Origin: JAICKM01 sp050998805
GTDB lineage: Bacteria > Chloroflexota > Chloroflexia > QHBQ01 > JAICKM01
Length of the DNA stretch: 64,000 nucleotides
Direction of reading: 5' to 3'
Assembly (NCBI GenBank): GCA_050998805.1
Contig: JBPCPV010000030.1
Location: 1 to 64,000 of the forward strand
Positions 14,652 to 23,155 of the stretch are shown one piece after another (positions within the stretch are counted from its first letter, which is position 1; each line of letters opens with the position of its first letter). A model generated the notes under the pieces. That model was not told the DNA's origin and ran no database searches. It saw nothing but the letters and a program-made list of their open reading frames with translations. Position numbers and translations under genes: made by a program.

Positions 14652-15167
14652 CTACCAGATCTCCCAATCCTCGGCGGAGCCAAGCACCGAGGCTATATCG
14701 CCGTGGTAGACGCCGTAGTGTCCACGGAAGTAGAGCAGGGGCACGGCGTCCCCTGCCGAGGCCGAGATCACCTCGCCGAGTATGATCTGATGGTCCCCGC
14801 CGTCGCGCACACCGTAGACCCGGCACTCTGCGTGCGCGAGCGAGCCGGCCAGTACCGGAACGCCGGTCGTCCCCGGCTCCCAGCGCACCCCCGCGAACTT
14901 GTCGGGCAGTCGCGACGCGAACCGCTGCGCCAACTCACGCTGGGAGTCGGCGAGTATGTTGACCACGAACGCCTCCCGCTTCTGGATCGCTGTGAGCGTG
15001 GCCGAGCGTATGCTGACGCAGACAAGCAGCAGGCGCGGGTCGAGCGAAAGCGAAGTCATGCCGCTCGCAGTGAACCCGCGCGGCGTGCCGTCCTGGTCCA
15101 ACGTAGTCACAATCGTCACACCGCCGGCAAACGATCCCATGACGCGGCGGAAAAGGTCATCATCCAT
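14652..15167 (-). CDS. Flavin reductase-like FMN-binding protein
   Basis: A 171-residue protein of the flavin-reductase/HpaC-RutF family. Recognisable parts are FAGGVTIVTTLDQDG, GFTASGMTSLSLDPRLLLVCV and the later AHAECRVYGVRDGGDHQIILGEV, where the His sits in the usual GDHxI(I/V)LGEV place. These enzymes pass electrons from NAD(P)H to free flavin or feed an oxygenase partner. I chose MDDDLFRRV at 15167; the in-frame start at 15197 would overlap the promoter. It is transcribed divergently from the dehydrogenase and just ahead of pyrB. No oxygenase partner is in the window. Confidence 0.85.
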   Translation of the reverse strand: MDDDLFRRVMGSFAGGVTIVTTLDQDGTPRGFTASGMTSLSLDPRLLLVCVSIRSATLTAIQKREAFVVNILADSQRELAQRFASRLPDKFAGVRWEPGTTGVPVLAGSLAHAECRVYGVRDGGDHQIILGEVISASAGDAVPLLYFRGHYGVYHGDIASVLGSAEDWEIW

Positions 15168-15178
15168 GGTCAGTAGGC

Positions 15179-15207
15179 AGTATGCCGGAATGGGCATTGC
15201 TTGTCAA
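15179..15207 (-). promoter_or_regulatory. Promoter for flavin reductase-pyrB
   Basis: On the minus strand TTGACA (15207-15202), a 17-nt spacer and CATACT (15184-15179), 11 nt ahead of the chosen start codon. Its -35 box overlaps the -35 box of the opposite promoter. Confidence 0.65.
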
Positions 15208-15230
15208 GCGCCCCCGCAATGGTGTACAAT
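15201..15230 (+). promoter_or_regulatory. Promoter for the dehydrogenase gene
   Basis: TTGTCA (15201-15206), an 18-nt spacer and TACAAT (15225-15230). The GTG start is only 7 nt further on, without a Shine-Dalgarno, implying a leaderless mRNA. Confidence 0.6.
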
Positions 15231-15237
15231 ACGCCCC

Positions 15238-16287
15238 GTGACAACTCTAGGCACAGCCGCAGATCGTGTGAATCTCCTGGTCAATTTCCCGCTCGCCGAG
15301 GCCGAGTTGGGTATGATCCGGGAGGTCAGTTCGCGCGTCCACATCAGCATGAGCATGGAGCCGGAGCAGGCCGATGCCGTCGCGCCCGGAGGCGCTACCC
15401 GCCCCGCCCCCGGCTGGCGTCGCCTCAGCGATGAGGAACTCGCACCACTGCTTGCAGAGGCCGAGGTGCTCTTCACCTTCCGCTTCCCGCTCGAATGGCT
15501 GCGCCAGGCTCCGCGACTGCGTTGGATACAACTGACCAGCGCCGGAGTAGACCATATGATCGCCGCAGGGCTGTTCGAGCAGATCGGTGATGTGCGGGTG
15601 ACGACCGCTGCCGGGATACACGCCGTGCCGATTTCGGAGCACGCCATCGGCTACATACTCGCGTTCCAGCGCGGCTTCCTGGCCGCGATGCGGGCGCAAC
15701 GCGAGGCCCGCTGGGATCGCTATGCCCCCGACGAAGCCTTCGGCAAGACCCTCTGCATCGTAGGCTATGGGCCGATCGGCCGACGCACCGCGATGCTCGC
15801 CCACGCCCTCGGCATGAGGGTAGTCGTGTTGCGCCGCTCTCCCCAGTCGGCGCCCGATCCCGATGTCGAGCGGTTCTATACCTCCGACCAGTTGCAGCAG
15901 TTCCTCGGCGAGGGGGATTTCGTGATGCTCGCTGCGCCGTTGACGCCCGAAACGCGGGGCATGATGGACGCGAAGGCGCTCGCCGCGATGAAGCCGGGGG
16001 CTGTGCTGATCAACATTTCGCGGGGTGGCCTCGTGGACGAACCCGCGCTGATCGCCGCCCTCCAGGCCGGAGGGATCGGCGGGGCTGCGCTCGATGTCTT
16101 CGCGCAGGAGCCGCTACCCGCAGACAGCCCCTTGTGGGCGATGCCGAACGTGCTGATCACGCCCCACCTCGCGGGCGCGAACCCCCACTATAACCGCCGA
16201 GCCACAGAACTCTTCTGCGACAACCTCCGCTGCTACCTGGCCGGAGAGCCGTTGCTGAACACCGTGGACCCGGCCCGAGGTTATTGA
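15238..16287 (+). CDS. D-isomer-specific 2-hydroxyacid dehydrogenase
   Basis: A 349-residue NAD(P)-dependent dehydrogenase of the D-lactate/phosphoglycerate dehydrogenase superfamily. The Rossmann motif is VGYGPIGRRTA. The substrate Arg is in NISRGGLVDE, the catalytic Glu in ALDVFAQEPLP and the His in ITPHLAGANP. The GTG at 15238 fits the start of similarity; a much longer in-frame extension reads antisense through the flavin reductase gene. The pattern with PLWAMPNVLITPHLAG resembles glyoxylate/hydroxypyruvate reductase-like members, but the substrate is uncertain. The stop overlaps the next start by one base. Confidence 0.88.
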   Translation: MTTLGTAADRVNLLVNFPLAEAELGMIREVSSRVHISMSMEPEQADAVAPGGATRPAPGWRRLSDEELAPLLAEAEVLFTFRFPLEWLRQAPRLRWIQLTSAGVDHMIAAGLFEQIGDVRVTTAAGIHAVPISEHAIGYILAFQRGFLAAMRAQREARWDRYAPDEAFGKTLCIVGYGPIGRRTAMLAHALGMRVVVLRRSPQSAPDPDVERFYTSDQLQQFLGEGDFVMLAAPLTPETRGMMDAKALAAMKPGAVLINISRGGLVDEPALIAALQAGGIGGAALDVFAQEPLPADSPLWAMPNVLITPHLAGANPHYNRRATELFCDNLRCYLAGEPLLNTVDPARGY

Positions 16288-17069
16288 TGACTGACGACAC
16301 CGCACTGAGGCTACAATCGCCCCTCTTTTGGTCCCGCGCCGCGCCCACTTACGGCCGCGTGGGGCCGCAGTTCTTCGACTATTTCGGGCGGCATCTCGTG
16401 GATTTTGCGCGCCTGCCGGTCGGCGCTCGCGTGTTGGACGTGGGGAGCGGCAGGGGCGCCGTCCTATTCCCCGCCGCCGAACGTGTAGGTCCGGGCGGCG
16501 AAGTCATCGGAATAGACTTCGCCGAGCAGATGGTCGCCAAAACATCCGCCGAGATCGTGGCGCGGGGCGTGAAGAACGCCCAGATCCGCCGTATGGACGC
16601 TGAGCAGATTGGGTTCGGCGACGCATCGTTCGATGCCGTCCTCTGCGGCTTTGGTATCTTTTTCTCCCCCCATCTCGAGCAGGCGTTTGCGGGGTTCCGG
16701 CGTGTGCTCAAGCCCGACGGCATCTGCGCCGTCTCCACCTGGGGGCCCCGCGACGAGCGATGGAGCTGGCTGGAAAACAGGCCCCAAGCCAACCGGCCCG
16801 GCGGCATGGCGACCCTCCTGAGCCGAGCCGGTTTCGCCGATGTAGAGGCAGCCGAAGAACAAGCCGACTTCACGTATGCCGACGAAGACGATTGGTGGGC
16901 CACGGCGGGGTCGAACGGCACCCGCGCCTTCCTGGAATCGCTCCCGCCCGACGCCCTAGCCCAGGCTCAGGCTTCCGCCTATGACAAACTGCGCGAAATG
17001 AAACAACCCGACGGCATACACCAACTGTTCAACGTTATATTCACCCGCGCAACGAACCCCAACACATAA
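16287..17069 (+). CDS. Class I SAM-dependent methyltransferase
   Basis: A 260-residue methyltransferase with the SAM-binding motif VLDVGSGRGAV (about residues 49-59), the acidic residue after the second strand in VIGIDFAEQM, and the motif LKPDGICAVSTWG. It resembles the UbiE-like group acting on small molecules. The start overlaps the dehydrogenase stop (TGATG), so the two are translated together and may act on the same metabolite. The substrate cannot be read from the sequence. Confidence 0.85.
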   Translation: MTDDTALRLQSPLFWSRAAPTYGRVGPQFFDYFGRHLVDFARLPVGARVLDVGSGRGAVLFPAAERVGPGGEVIGIDFAEQMVAKTSAEIVARGVKNAQIRRMDAEQIGFGDASFDAVLCGFGIFFSPHLEQAFAGFRRVLKPDGICAVSTWGPRDERWSWLENRPQANRPGGMATLLSRAGFADVEAAEEQADFTYADEDDWWATAGSNGTRAFLESLPPDALAQAQASAYDKLREMKQPDGIHQLFNVIFTRATNPNT

Positions 17070-17099
17070 GCCGCACTACGCACTAGATCGGAACCATAC

Positions 17100-19979
17100 T
17101 TGGGCCGCACCTATATCGCACTTGACACCGAGGCAACCGGCCTGCGAGCCGAGACGGACGAGGTAATCGAGATCGGCGCGGTTAAGTTCCGCGACGGCGA
17201 GATAATCGAACGCTGGCAGAGCTTTATCCGCCCCAGCCAGCCGATACCCTATAAGATCACCGCGCTCACCGGGATCACCCCCCAGGATGTGCGCCGCGCG
17301 CCCGCGCTCTATTCGGTGGCACCGGAGCTGTTGCGCTTCGTCGCCGACTGCCCGATCGTCGGCCACTCTATCGAGATCGACCTGGCCCTGCTCAAGCGGC
17401 AGGGAGTGGCCCTGCGGAACCGCGCCTACGACACGTTCGAGCTGGCGACGCTGCTGCTGCCGTCGATCCCGGTGTACAACCTCGTCGGGGTCGCCGTTGC
17501 CCTCGGCCTGCCGGTGCCGACGCAGCACCGCGCCGTGGCCGACGCCGAACTCGCAATGGGTGTCTTCGAGGCGTTGGTCGCCCGCCTGCGCGATCTGCCG
17601 ATTGATGTGCTCTCGGAGATCAACCGAGCCACGGCGACAAGCGACTGGCCTCTGCGCGGCCTCTTCCAGGAAGTCGAGCGCGAAGTGGCCCAGACCGCGT
17701 TCAGCCGGCCTATCTCCGGTGTGGGCAGCCTCGCCGGCAAGTTCGAGGCGGCGGGCTTTTCGCAGGCTGAGTTCGATCTCGGCCTCCTCCACCCGCCTGA
17801 GACGCCGCCTCCTCTCGAAAACAACGACGGCGAAACCCCACGCCCGATCGACGTTGAGGCCATAGTCGCCGGGCTGGGCGCGGAGGGCGCGGTAGCCGGA
17901 GTCTTGCCGAACTACGAGGTGCGCCCCCAGCAGGTCGCCATGCTCCGCTCGGTCGCGCACGCCTTCAACGAGGGCAGCCACCTGGTCGTCGAGGCGGGCA
18001 CAGGCACCGGCAAGTCGCTGGCCTACCTGCTGCCGGCACTGCACTTCGCGGTCGAAAACAAGACCCGCGTCGTCGTCGCCACCGACACGATCAACTTGCA
18101 GGAGCAGCTTTTCGACAAAGACCTGCCGGGCCTCGCATCGATCCTCAAGTTCCAGTCGGCGCTGCTCAAGGGGCGGAGCAACTACATCTGCCTGCGGCGC
18201 TGGGCGGGGTTCCGGCGCGGGCAGATCACCAGCCTCGATGAGCTACGCACGCTCGTCAAGGTGCTGATCTGGCTGCCGACAACTAAGACCGGCGACCGCA
18301 GCGAACTGCTGATGGTACACGCCGAGCCGCAGGTTTGGGGCAAGCTCTGCGTGAGCGAAGAAGGCTGCCCCCTGTACGAGTGCGTCTATAACCAGAAGGG
18401 CCTCTGCTTCTTCCACCGCGCAAGAGAGAACGCGGAGGGCGCGCATGTCCTAGTGGTGAACCACGCACTGCTGCTCGCAGACATCGCTACCGGGAACAGG
18501 GTGCTGCCTCCCTACAAGCACCTGATCGTTGACGAGGCCCACCATCTCGAGGACGCCGCGACAGAGCAGCTAGGCTACCACGTCACGCAGGCCGATATCC
18601 TCGAACTCGCCGGCAGCCTCAGCCACAACGGCAGCGGGCTGCTCTACGACATACGGCGGGATTTCGCGCTCGAACTCCCCCCGCGCGCCCTCGCCGCGCT
18701 CGACCGCGCGCTCGAAAACCTCCACCCAGTCTGCGAGCGGATGACTGTTCACGCACGCGAACTCTTCGCGTGTATGCAGCGGATCCTCGACGCGCACAGC
18801 GAGGAGCGCAACGAGTACGACAAGCGGCTGCGGCTCACGCCCAATATCCGCAAGGAAGCCCTTTGGGGAGAGACCACGCTCGCCTGGGACAACCTGGCGC
18901 TGCTGCTCTCAGCCGTCGCCACCGAGCTGAACACCGTGGTGACGATGCTCGAAGACCTGGAGACGGCTCAGAGTGGGGGGCCGGCGAACCTGCTGCTGGA
19001 GCTGGCGAACCTCTGGCACGAGGCCGAGGAGCTGCACAGTCGGCTGAACGCCGCCGTGCTCAACCCAAGCGACGGCGCAGTCTACTGGCTCTCGTCCAAC
19101 GCCCGCGACGGGGTGACCACGATACACTCCGCGCCGTTGCATGTCGGCGAACTGCTGGAGCGATACCTGTTCAGCACCAAGCGGACGGTGGTGCTGACCT
19201 CGGCGACGCTGTCCACGGACGGCGACTTCTCGTACATCCGCGAACGGCTCGGCCTCCAGACGGGGGGCGACCTCCAGGTCGGCTCGCCGTTCGACTACGC
19301 GCGCTCGACGCTGCTCTACATCCCCGAAGACCTGCCGGAGCCAAACCAGCCGGGCTATCAGCGCCAGTTGGAAGCGACGCTCCTCGCTCTCTGCAAGGCG
19401 ACACGGGGGCGGGCGCTTGTGCTGTTCACCTCGCACAGCGCGCTGCGGACGACTTACAGGGCGCTACAGCACCAGCTCGAGGCCGACGGCCTCTTGTTGC
19501 TGGGGCACAATATTGACGGCTCGCGCCGCCAGCTGCTCGAGCGGTTCCGCAACACACCCGGCTGTGTGCTGATGGGCACGTCGTCTTTCTGGGAGGGGAT
19601 AGATGTCGTCGGCGACGCCCTAAGCGTGCTGGTGATCGCCAAGCTGCCGTTTCGTGTGCCGACCGACCCGGTTTTCGCGGCGCGCAGCGAGCAGTTCGAC
19701 GACGCCTTCTCGCAATATTCGCTGCCACAGGCGATCTTGCGCTTCAAGCAGGGCTTCGGGCGGCTTATACGCAGCCGGCACGACCGGGGCGTTGTCGCAA
19801 TGCTCGACCGCCGCCTCGTCAGCAAAAGCTATGGGCAGAGCTTCCTGAACTCACTGCCCGACTGCACGATCCGGCGGGGGCCGTCCTATAACCTCGCCGT
19901 TGAAGCCGCAGCGTGGCTCACTCTAGGATCGGGCGGCGGATCCAACGCGCCACTTCCTCGGCAGGCACCGGGCGGCTGA
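17100..19979 (+). CDS. dinG: Exonuclease-DinG fusion ATP-dependent helicase
   Basis: A 959-residue fusion. Residues 1-170 are a DEDDh 3'-5' exonuclease (IALDTEATGL, then HSIEIDLALL, and HRAVADAELAM). From about residue 270 an XPD/DinG-type helicase follows, with Walker A EAGTGTGKS near residue 300, the DEAH box VDEAHH near 480 and motif VI GFGRLIRSRHDRG near the end. Between Walker A and DEAH are cysteines in NYICLRR and in CPLYECVYNQKGLC, suggesting a [4Fe-4S] cluster as in E. coli DinG; the exonuclease fusion is otherwise typical of Firmicutes. The start is TTG. Its last 62 bases overlap the convergent GGDEF gene. Confidence 0.93.
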   Translation: MGRTYIALDTEATGLRAETDEVIEIGAVKFRDGEIIERWQSFIRPSQPIPYKITALTGITPQDVRRAPALYSVAPELLRFVADCPIVGHSIEIDLALLKRQGVALRNRAYDTFELATLLLPSIPVYNLVGVAVALGLPVPTQHRAVADAELAMGVFEALVARLRDLPIDVLSEINRATATSDWPLRGLFQEVEREVAQTAFSRPISGVGSLAGKFEAAGFSQAEFDLGLLHPPETPPPLENNDGETPRPIDVEAIVAGLGAEGAVAGVLPNYEVRPQQVAMLRSVAHAFNEGSHLVVEAGTGTGKSLAYLLPALHFAVENKTRVVVATDTINLQEQLFDKDLPGLASILKFQSALLKGRSNYICLRRWAGFRRGQITSLDELRTLVKVLIWLPTTKTGDRSELLMVHAEPQVWGKLCVSEEGCPLYECVYNQKGLCFFHRARENAEGAHVLVVNHALLLADIATGNRVLPPYKHLIVDEAHHLEDAATEQLGYHVTQADILELAGSLSHNGSGLLYDIRRDFALELPPRALAALDRALENLHPVCERMTVHARELFACMQRILDAHSEERNEYDKRLRLTPNIRKEALWGETTLAWDNLALLLSAVATELNTVVTMLEDLETAQSGGPANLLLELANLWHEAEELHSRLNAAVLNPSDGAVYWLSSNARDGVTTIHSAPLHVGELLERYLFSTKRTVVLTSATLSTDGDFSYIRERLGLQTGGDLQVGSPFDYARSTLLYIPEDLPEPNQPGYQRQLEATLLALCKATRGRALVLFTSHSALRTTYRALQHQLEADGLLLLGHNIDGSRRQLLERFRNTPGCVLMGTSSFWEGIDVVGDALSVLVIAKLPFRVPTDPVFAARSEQFDDAFSQYSLPQAILRFKQGFGRLIRSRHDRGVVAMLDRRLVSKSYGQSFLNSLPDCTIRRGPSYNLAVEAAAWLTLGSGGGSNAPLPRQAPGG

Positions 19980-22863
19980 GGAAAAAGCCCTGCCCCTCGT
20001 CGCAGCCGAGCGCAGTCAGCAGATCCCACGTCGCCTGGTCCTCCACGCCCTCGGCGACGACTGTCAGCCCGAGGTTGTGGCCGAGGTCAATCGTCGAGCG
20101 GACTATCACTGCGTCGCTTTCGTTCCTCGCCATATCGAGGACGAGCGATCTATCTATCTTGATCTGGTCCACGGGAAGGCGCTGTAGCTGCGCCAGCGAC
20201 GAATTGCCGGTGCCGAAGTTGTCGATCTCGATGTGGAGGCCGACGGTGTGGAGGCTGTGGAGCGCCTTGAGGGCGCGCCCGGCGTCGGTCATTAAGGCGG
20301 CCTCGGTGATCTCCATGCGGAGCATCACGGGATCGATCCCCCACGCGGTGAGCAGGCTGGTGATCCTGTCGGACAGGGCAGGGTCTTGTAGATCGGGGAC
20401 GAGGAGGTTGACCGAAACCGGCACCGCAAGCCCTTGCTCCTGCCACTCCCGGCACTGGCGGATCGCTGCATTGAAGATCCACTGGCTGAAAGGCTCGATC
20501 AGCCCGCTGTGCTCGGTCAGGCTCAGGAACTGGTCGGGCAGCATCAGCCCGTGCGTCGGATGCCGCCAGCGAACCAGCGCCTCGACGCCGGTGGTGCGGT
20601 GGGTCTTGTGGCTGACTTTGGGCTGGTAGTAGAGGACAAGCTCGTCCTTCTCGATGGCCCTATGGAGTTCCTCGATCAGCTTCATGCGACGAGCGTTGTA
20701 GGGATCGTCGTCCATAGTGTAGACGGCGTACCCTCCGCCACGGCGCTTGGCGGTGTACATAGCCACGTCGGCCTGGCGCATCAGCGTCTCGGCATCCGCC
20801 CCGTGTTCGGGATAGAGCGCGATGCCGATGGACCCGCGCGTGCCGACGCGATGGCCGTCAAGGTCGAACGGCAGCTCCAATGCCTTCGCCAGCTTGCGGG
20901 AAATCCGTCTGGCGGCCTTCGCCTCGGCGACGGGCAGAAGCACCGCGAACTCATCGCCTCCGAGCCGCGCCACAGTATCCGAAGCGCGGACGGTCTGGCT
21001 GAGGCGGCCGGCCACCTGCTGCAAGAGCAAGTCGCCGGTGTAGTGACCGAGAGTGTCGTTGACCTCCTTGAAGCGGTCGAGGTCCATGATCAGCAGGGCC
21101 AACGTCTTGTTGTCGCGCTGGGCGGTCAGCAGGCCCCTGTGCAGCCGGTCGTTGAACAGAGTGCGGTTTGGCAGGTCGGTCAGCGGGTCGTGGAGGGCGA
21201 GGTGGGCGAGCATCTCCTCGGCCTGCTTGCGCTCCACGAGTTCCTGTTTCGCAGCCTCATAGAGCTTCGCGTTCGTCAGCGCCAGCGAGGCGAGCTCCCC
21301 GAAGCGTTCCAGCAGGGCCGTCTCCTCCGGCCCAAACGTCCGCCCGGCTTGCTGATGGCTAAGCCCAAGCACCCCGATCACCTCGGTGCCTGAGTGCAGG
21401 GGTATGCCGACGATTGCGCGGATGTTGAGCCATTCGAGGTCCGCCCTGTGCCCAGGCCAAGCGTTGTAGTCGTCAATCGTAATCAGAGCATCGGTCGCCC
21501 AAACCTGCCCGGCCAAGCCCTGGCCCCGCTCAAGCCGATAGCCGATGGTGCTGACAAAAATCCCGGTGACCGCCCGTAAGACTACCTCCTGAAGTCCAGG
21601 ATCTACAACATAAAGATAGCCGTTGTTGGTGCCTATTAGGGCCGCGGCCCGCGCCAGTATAGCCTCGAGCAGAGTGGTCGAGTCGAGTTGGTCGATCAGG
21701 CCGAGCGCCGTCTCATGGAGTGCGGCCAGCTCCTCGTTGCGGCGGCGCAGGGTCTCGGTGGCGAGCTTGCTTTCGGTGTACAGCCGCGCCCGCCAGACGG
21801 CGGAACTCACATGCTCACTCAGCGCGATCATGAGCTGGAGGTCGGCGTCGGAGAGGGTCACGCCGTGGCGGCTCTCGACGTTGAGCACACCGATGACGGT
21901 ACCCTGGTCGAGGAGGGGCACGCAGACCTCGGATACGACATCGCCTTGGGCTGCTCGGTAGAGGGGGTCGGACTGCACATCTTCGATCAGCATCGGCTTG
22001 CCCGTGTAACCAACATGACCGATGACGCCTTCATTGAGCCGGATCTTCTCGAACCAGCGGTCGTAGCCGACCTGGTGCTGCATGACGAGGCCGGTGCCGT
22101 GCATGAGGTAAATGCTGACCTGGGTGTAACCGAAGGTTTGGGCGATAGCCTCGACGACGGTGCGGAAGATGCGCGACGGGTTGAGTTCGCGCATGAGGGC
22201 GGTGCGAACGCGGTCGAGCAGCGACAGGTCTTGCACATGGCGCTGCTCGGCTGTCAACAGCGCCTGGTAGCGAACTTCGCTTTGCCGGAGGTTGGCCTCC
22301 GCAGTGCGCGCCTTTATTTCCACAGACGCCAGGGCGGCAAGCTCGGTCAGTATCTCGATCTCTTCGGAGGTCCAGGTGCGCGGCAGGCGATCGGTGACGC
22401 AAAACCCGCCGAGCACATGCCCATCTTCGGTCTTGAGCGGGATGCCTGCGTAGGCCGCGACGCCCAATTCGGTTACCGCAAGGCTATCTCGGACAAGCGG
22501 GTTCTGACGGGTGTTCTCGATGATGAGGGGAGCGCCCGATGCGACCATGTGGACGCAGAATGAGTAGGAGAGGGGGGTTTCGCGTTTAGATGCCCAGGGT
22601 TCGGCAAGTCCGACATTGCTCTTGAAGAACTGGCGATCTTCGTCGATCAGGACAACGGTGGCAGAGGGCGCGTGGAGCAGCACGACAGCCAGCCGTGTCA
22701 GCCGGTCGAACGTCTCATCTGGGGGACTATCAAGGAGGGTTGTGGCCCGCAGCGAAACCAACCTATCTGGGTCGCCGACACCACGGGGAAGCTCGTCTGT
22801 CATAGAGGCCCATGTATTCATGCCCAACCTTTCCCGACCAACAAGCGAGAGCAGGGGCAACAT
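19918..22863 (-). CDS. GAF-GGDEF-EAL cyclic-di-GMP signalling protein
   Basis: A 981-residue cytoplasmic protein with three GAF-like domains (about residues 35-190, 215-370 and 385-545). A diguanylate cyclase with an intact GGDEF motif near residue 635 follows, then an EAL phosphodiesterase domain. The EAL domain keeps EAL (GVEALVRW, near 757), the Glu in ITEAAL and VAEGVED. The DDFGTG loop reads IDNFGTG, so its second Asp, a metal ligand, is Asn; phosphodiesterase activity may be reduced. There are no membrane segments. The start could be 22821 instead (MNTWASMTDEL). A consensus promoter lies at 22992-23020. Confidence 0.93.
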   Translation of the reverse strand: MLPLLSLVGRERLGMNTWASMTDELPRGVGDPDRLVSLRATTLLDSPPDETFDRLTRLAVVLLHAPSATVVLIDEDRQFFKSNVGLAEPWASKRETPLSYSFCVHMVASGAPLIIENTRQNPLVRDSLAVTELGVAAYAGIPLKTEDGHVLGGFCVTDRLPRTWTSEEIEILTELAALASVEIKARTAEANLRQSEVRYQALLTAEQRHVQDLSLLDRVRTALMRELNPSRIFRTVVEAIAQTFGYTQVSIYLMHGTGLVMQHQVGYDRWFEKIRLNEGVIGHVGYTGKPMLIEDVQSDPLYRAAQGDVVSEVCVPLLDQGTVIGVLNVESRHGVTLSDADLQLMIALSEHVSSAVWRARLYTESKLATETLRRRNEELAALHETALGLIDQLDSTTLLEAILARAAALIGTNNGYLYVVDPGLQEVVLRAVTGIFVSTIGYRLERGQGLAGQVWATDALITIDDYNAWPGHRADLEWLNIRAIVGIPLHSGTEVIGVLGLSHQQAGRTFGPEETALLERFGELASLALTNAKLYEAAKQELVERKQAEEMLAHLALHDPLTDLPNRTLFNDRLHRGLLTAQRDNKTLALLIMDLDRFKEVNDTLGHYTGDLLLQQVAGRLSQTVRASDTVARLGGDEFAVLLPVAEAKAARRISRKLAKALELPFDLDGHRVGTRGSIGIALYPEHGADAETLMRQADVAMYTAKRRGGGYAVYTMDDDPYNARRMKLIEELHRAIEKDELVLYYQPKVSHKTHRTTGVEALVRWRHPTHGLMLPDQFLSLTEHSGLIEPFSQWIFNAAIRQCREWQEQGLAVPVSVNLLVPDLQDPALSDRITSLLTAWGIDPVMLRMEITEAALMTDAGRALKALHSLHTVGLHIEIDNFGTGNSSLAQLQRLPVDQIKIDRSLVLDMARNESDAVIVRSTIDLGHNLGLTVVAEGVEDQATWDLLTALGCDEGQGFFLSRPVPAEEVARWIRRPILE

Positions 22864-23155
22864 CTACCTAACGTGCGGGCTAGTGGCTTTGGTTGAATTA
22901 AGCAGGTTCTGGGCCAAGAGAGCTGCAAACCCATAAGACCCTGTCAGAGAGCCTGATCCGTCATGACTACCCGGCATGGCTGCCTGCGCCAATTATAGGG
23001 GAGAGTGAGGTCTTTGTCAAGGCGTAATTGACGAGTCCGCCGTGCTGTCTGCACCCCTCACGCCGGCTATCGGCTCAACCCAAAAGAGCGGCATGGAAAC
23101 TGCTTTTACTGTTGGGAACGCGGGCGGCGCAACGCAAGTTGTATAGAGGCAGTGC
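22864..23155. other. Divergent intergenic region
   Basis: A 292-bp spacer between the GGDEF gene (minus) and the kinase gene (plus). I see the minus-strand promoter at 22992-23020 but no clear plus-strand promoter; a TATAGA 13 nt before the kinase start is the only weak candidate. No small ORF, RNA gene or repeat is evident. Confidence 0.6.
22992..23020 (-). promoter_or_regulatory. Consensus promoter of the GGDEF-EAL gene
   Basis: On the minus strand TTGACA (23020-23015), a 17-nt spacer and TATAAT (22997-22992). The leader to the gene start is about 125 nt. Confidence 0.85.

Noticed and set aside
22864..23155. A riboswitch or small RNA between the GGDEF and kinase genes
   Set aside because: No GEMM-like or other aptamer pattern could be recognised and no terminator hairpin is present.
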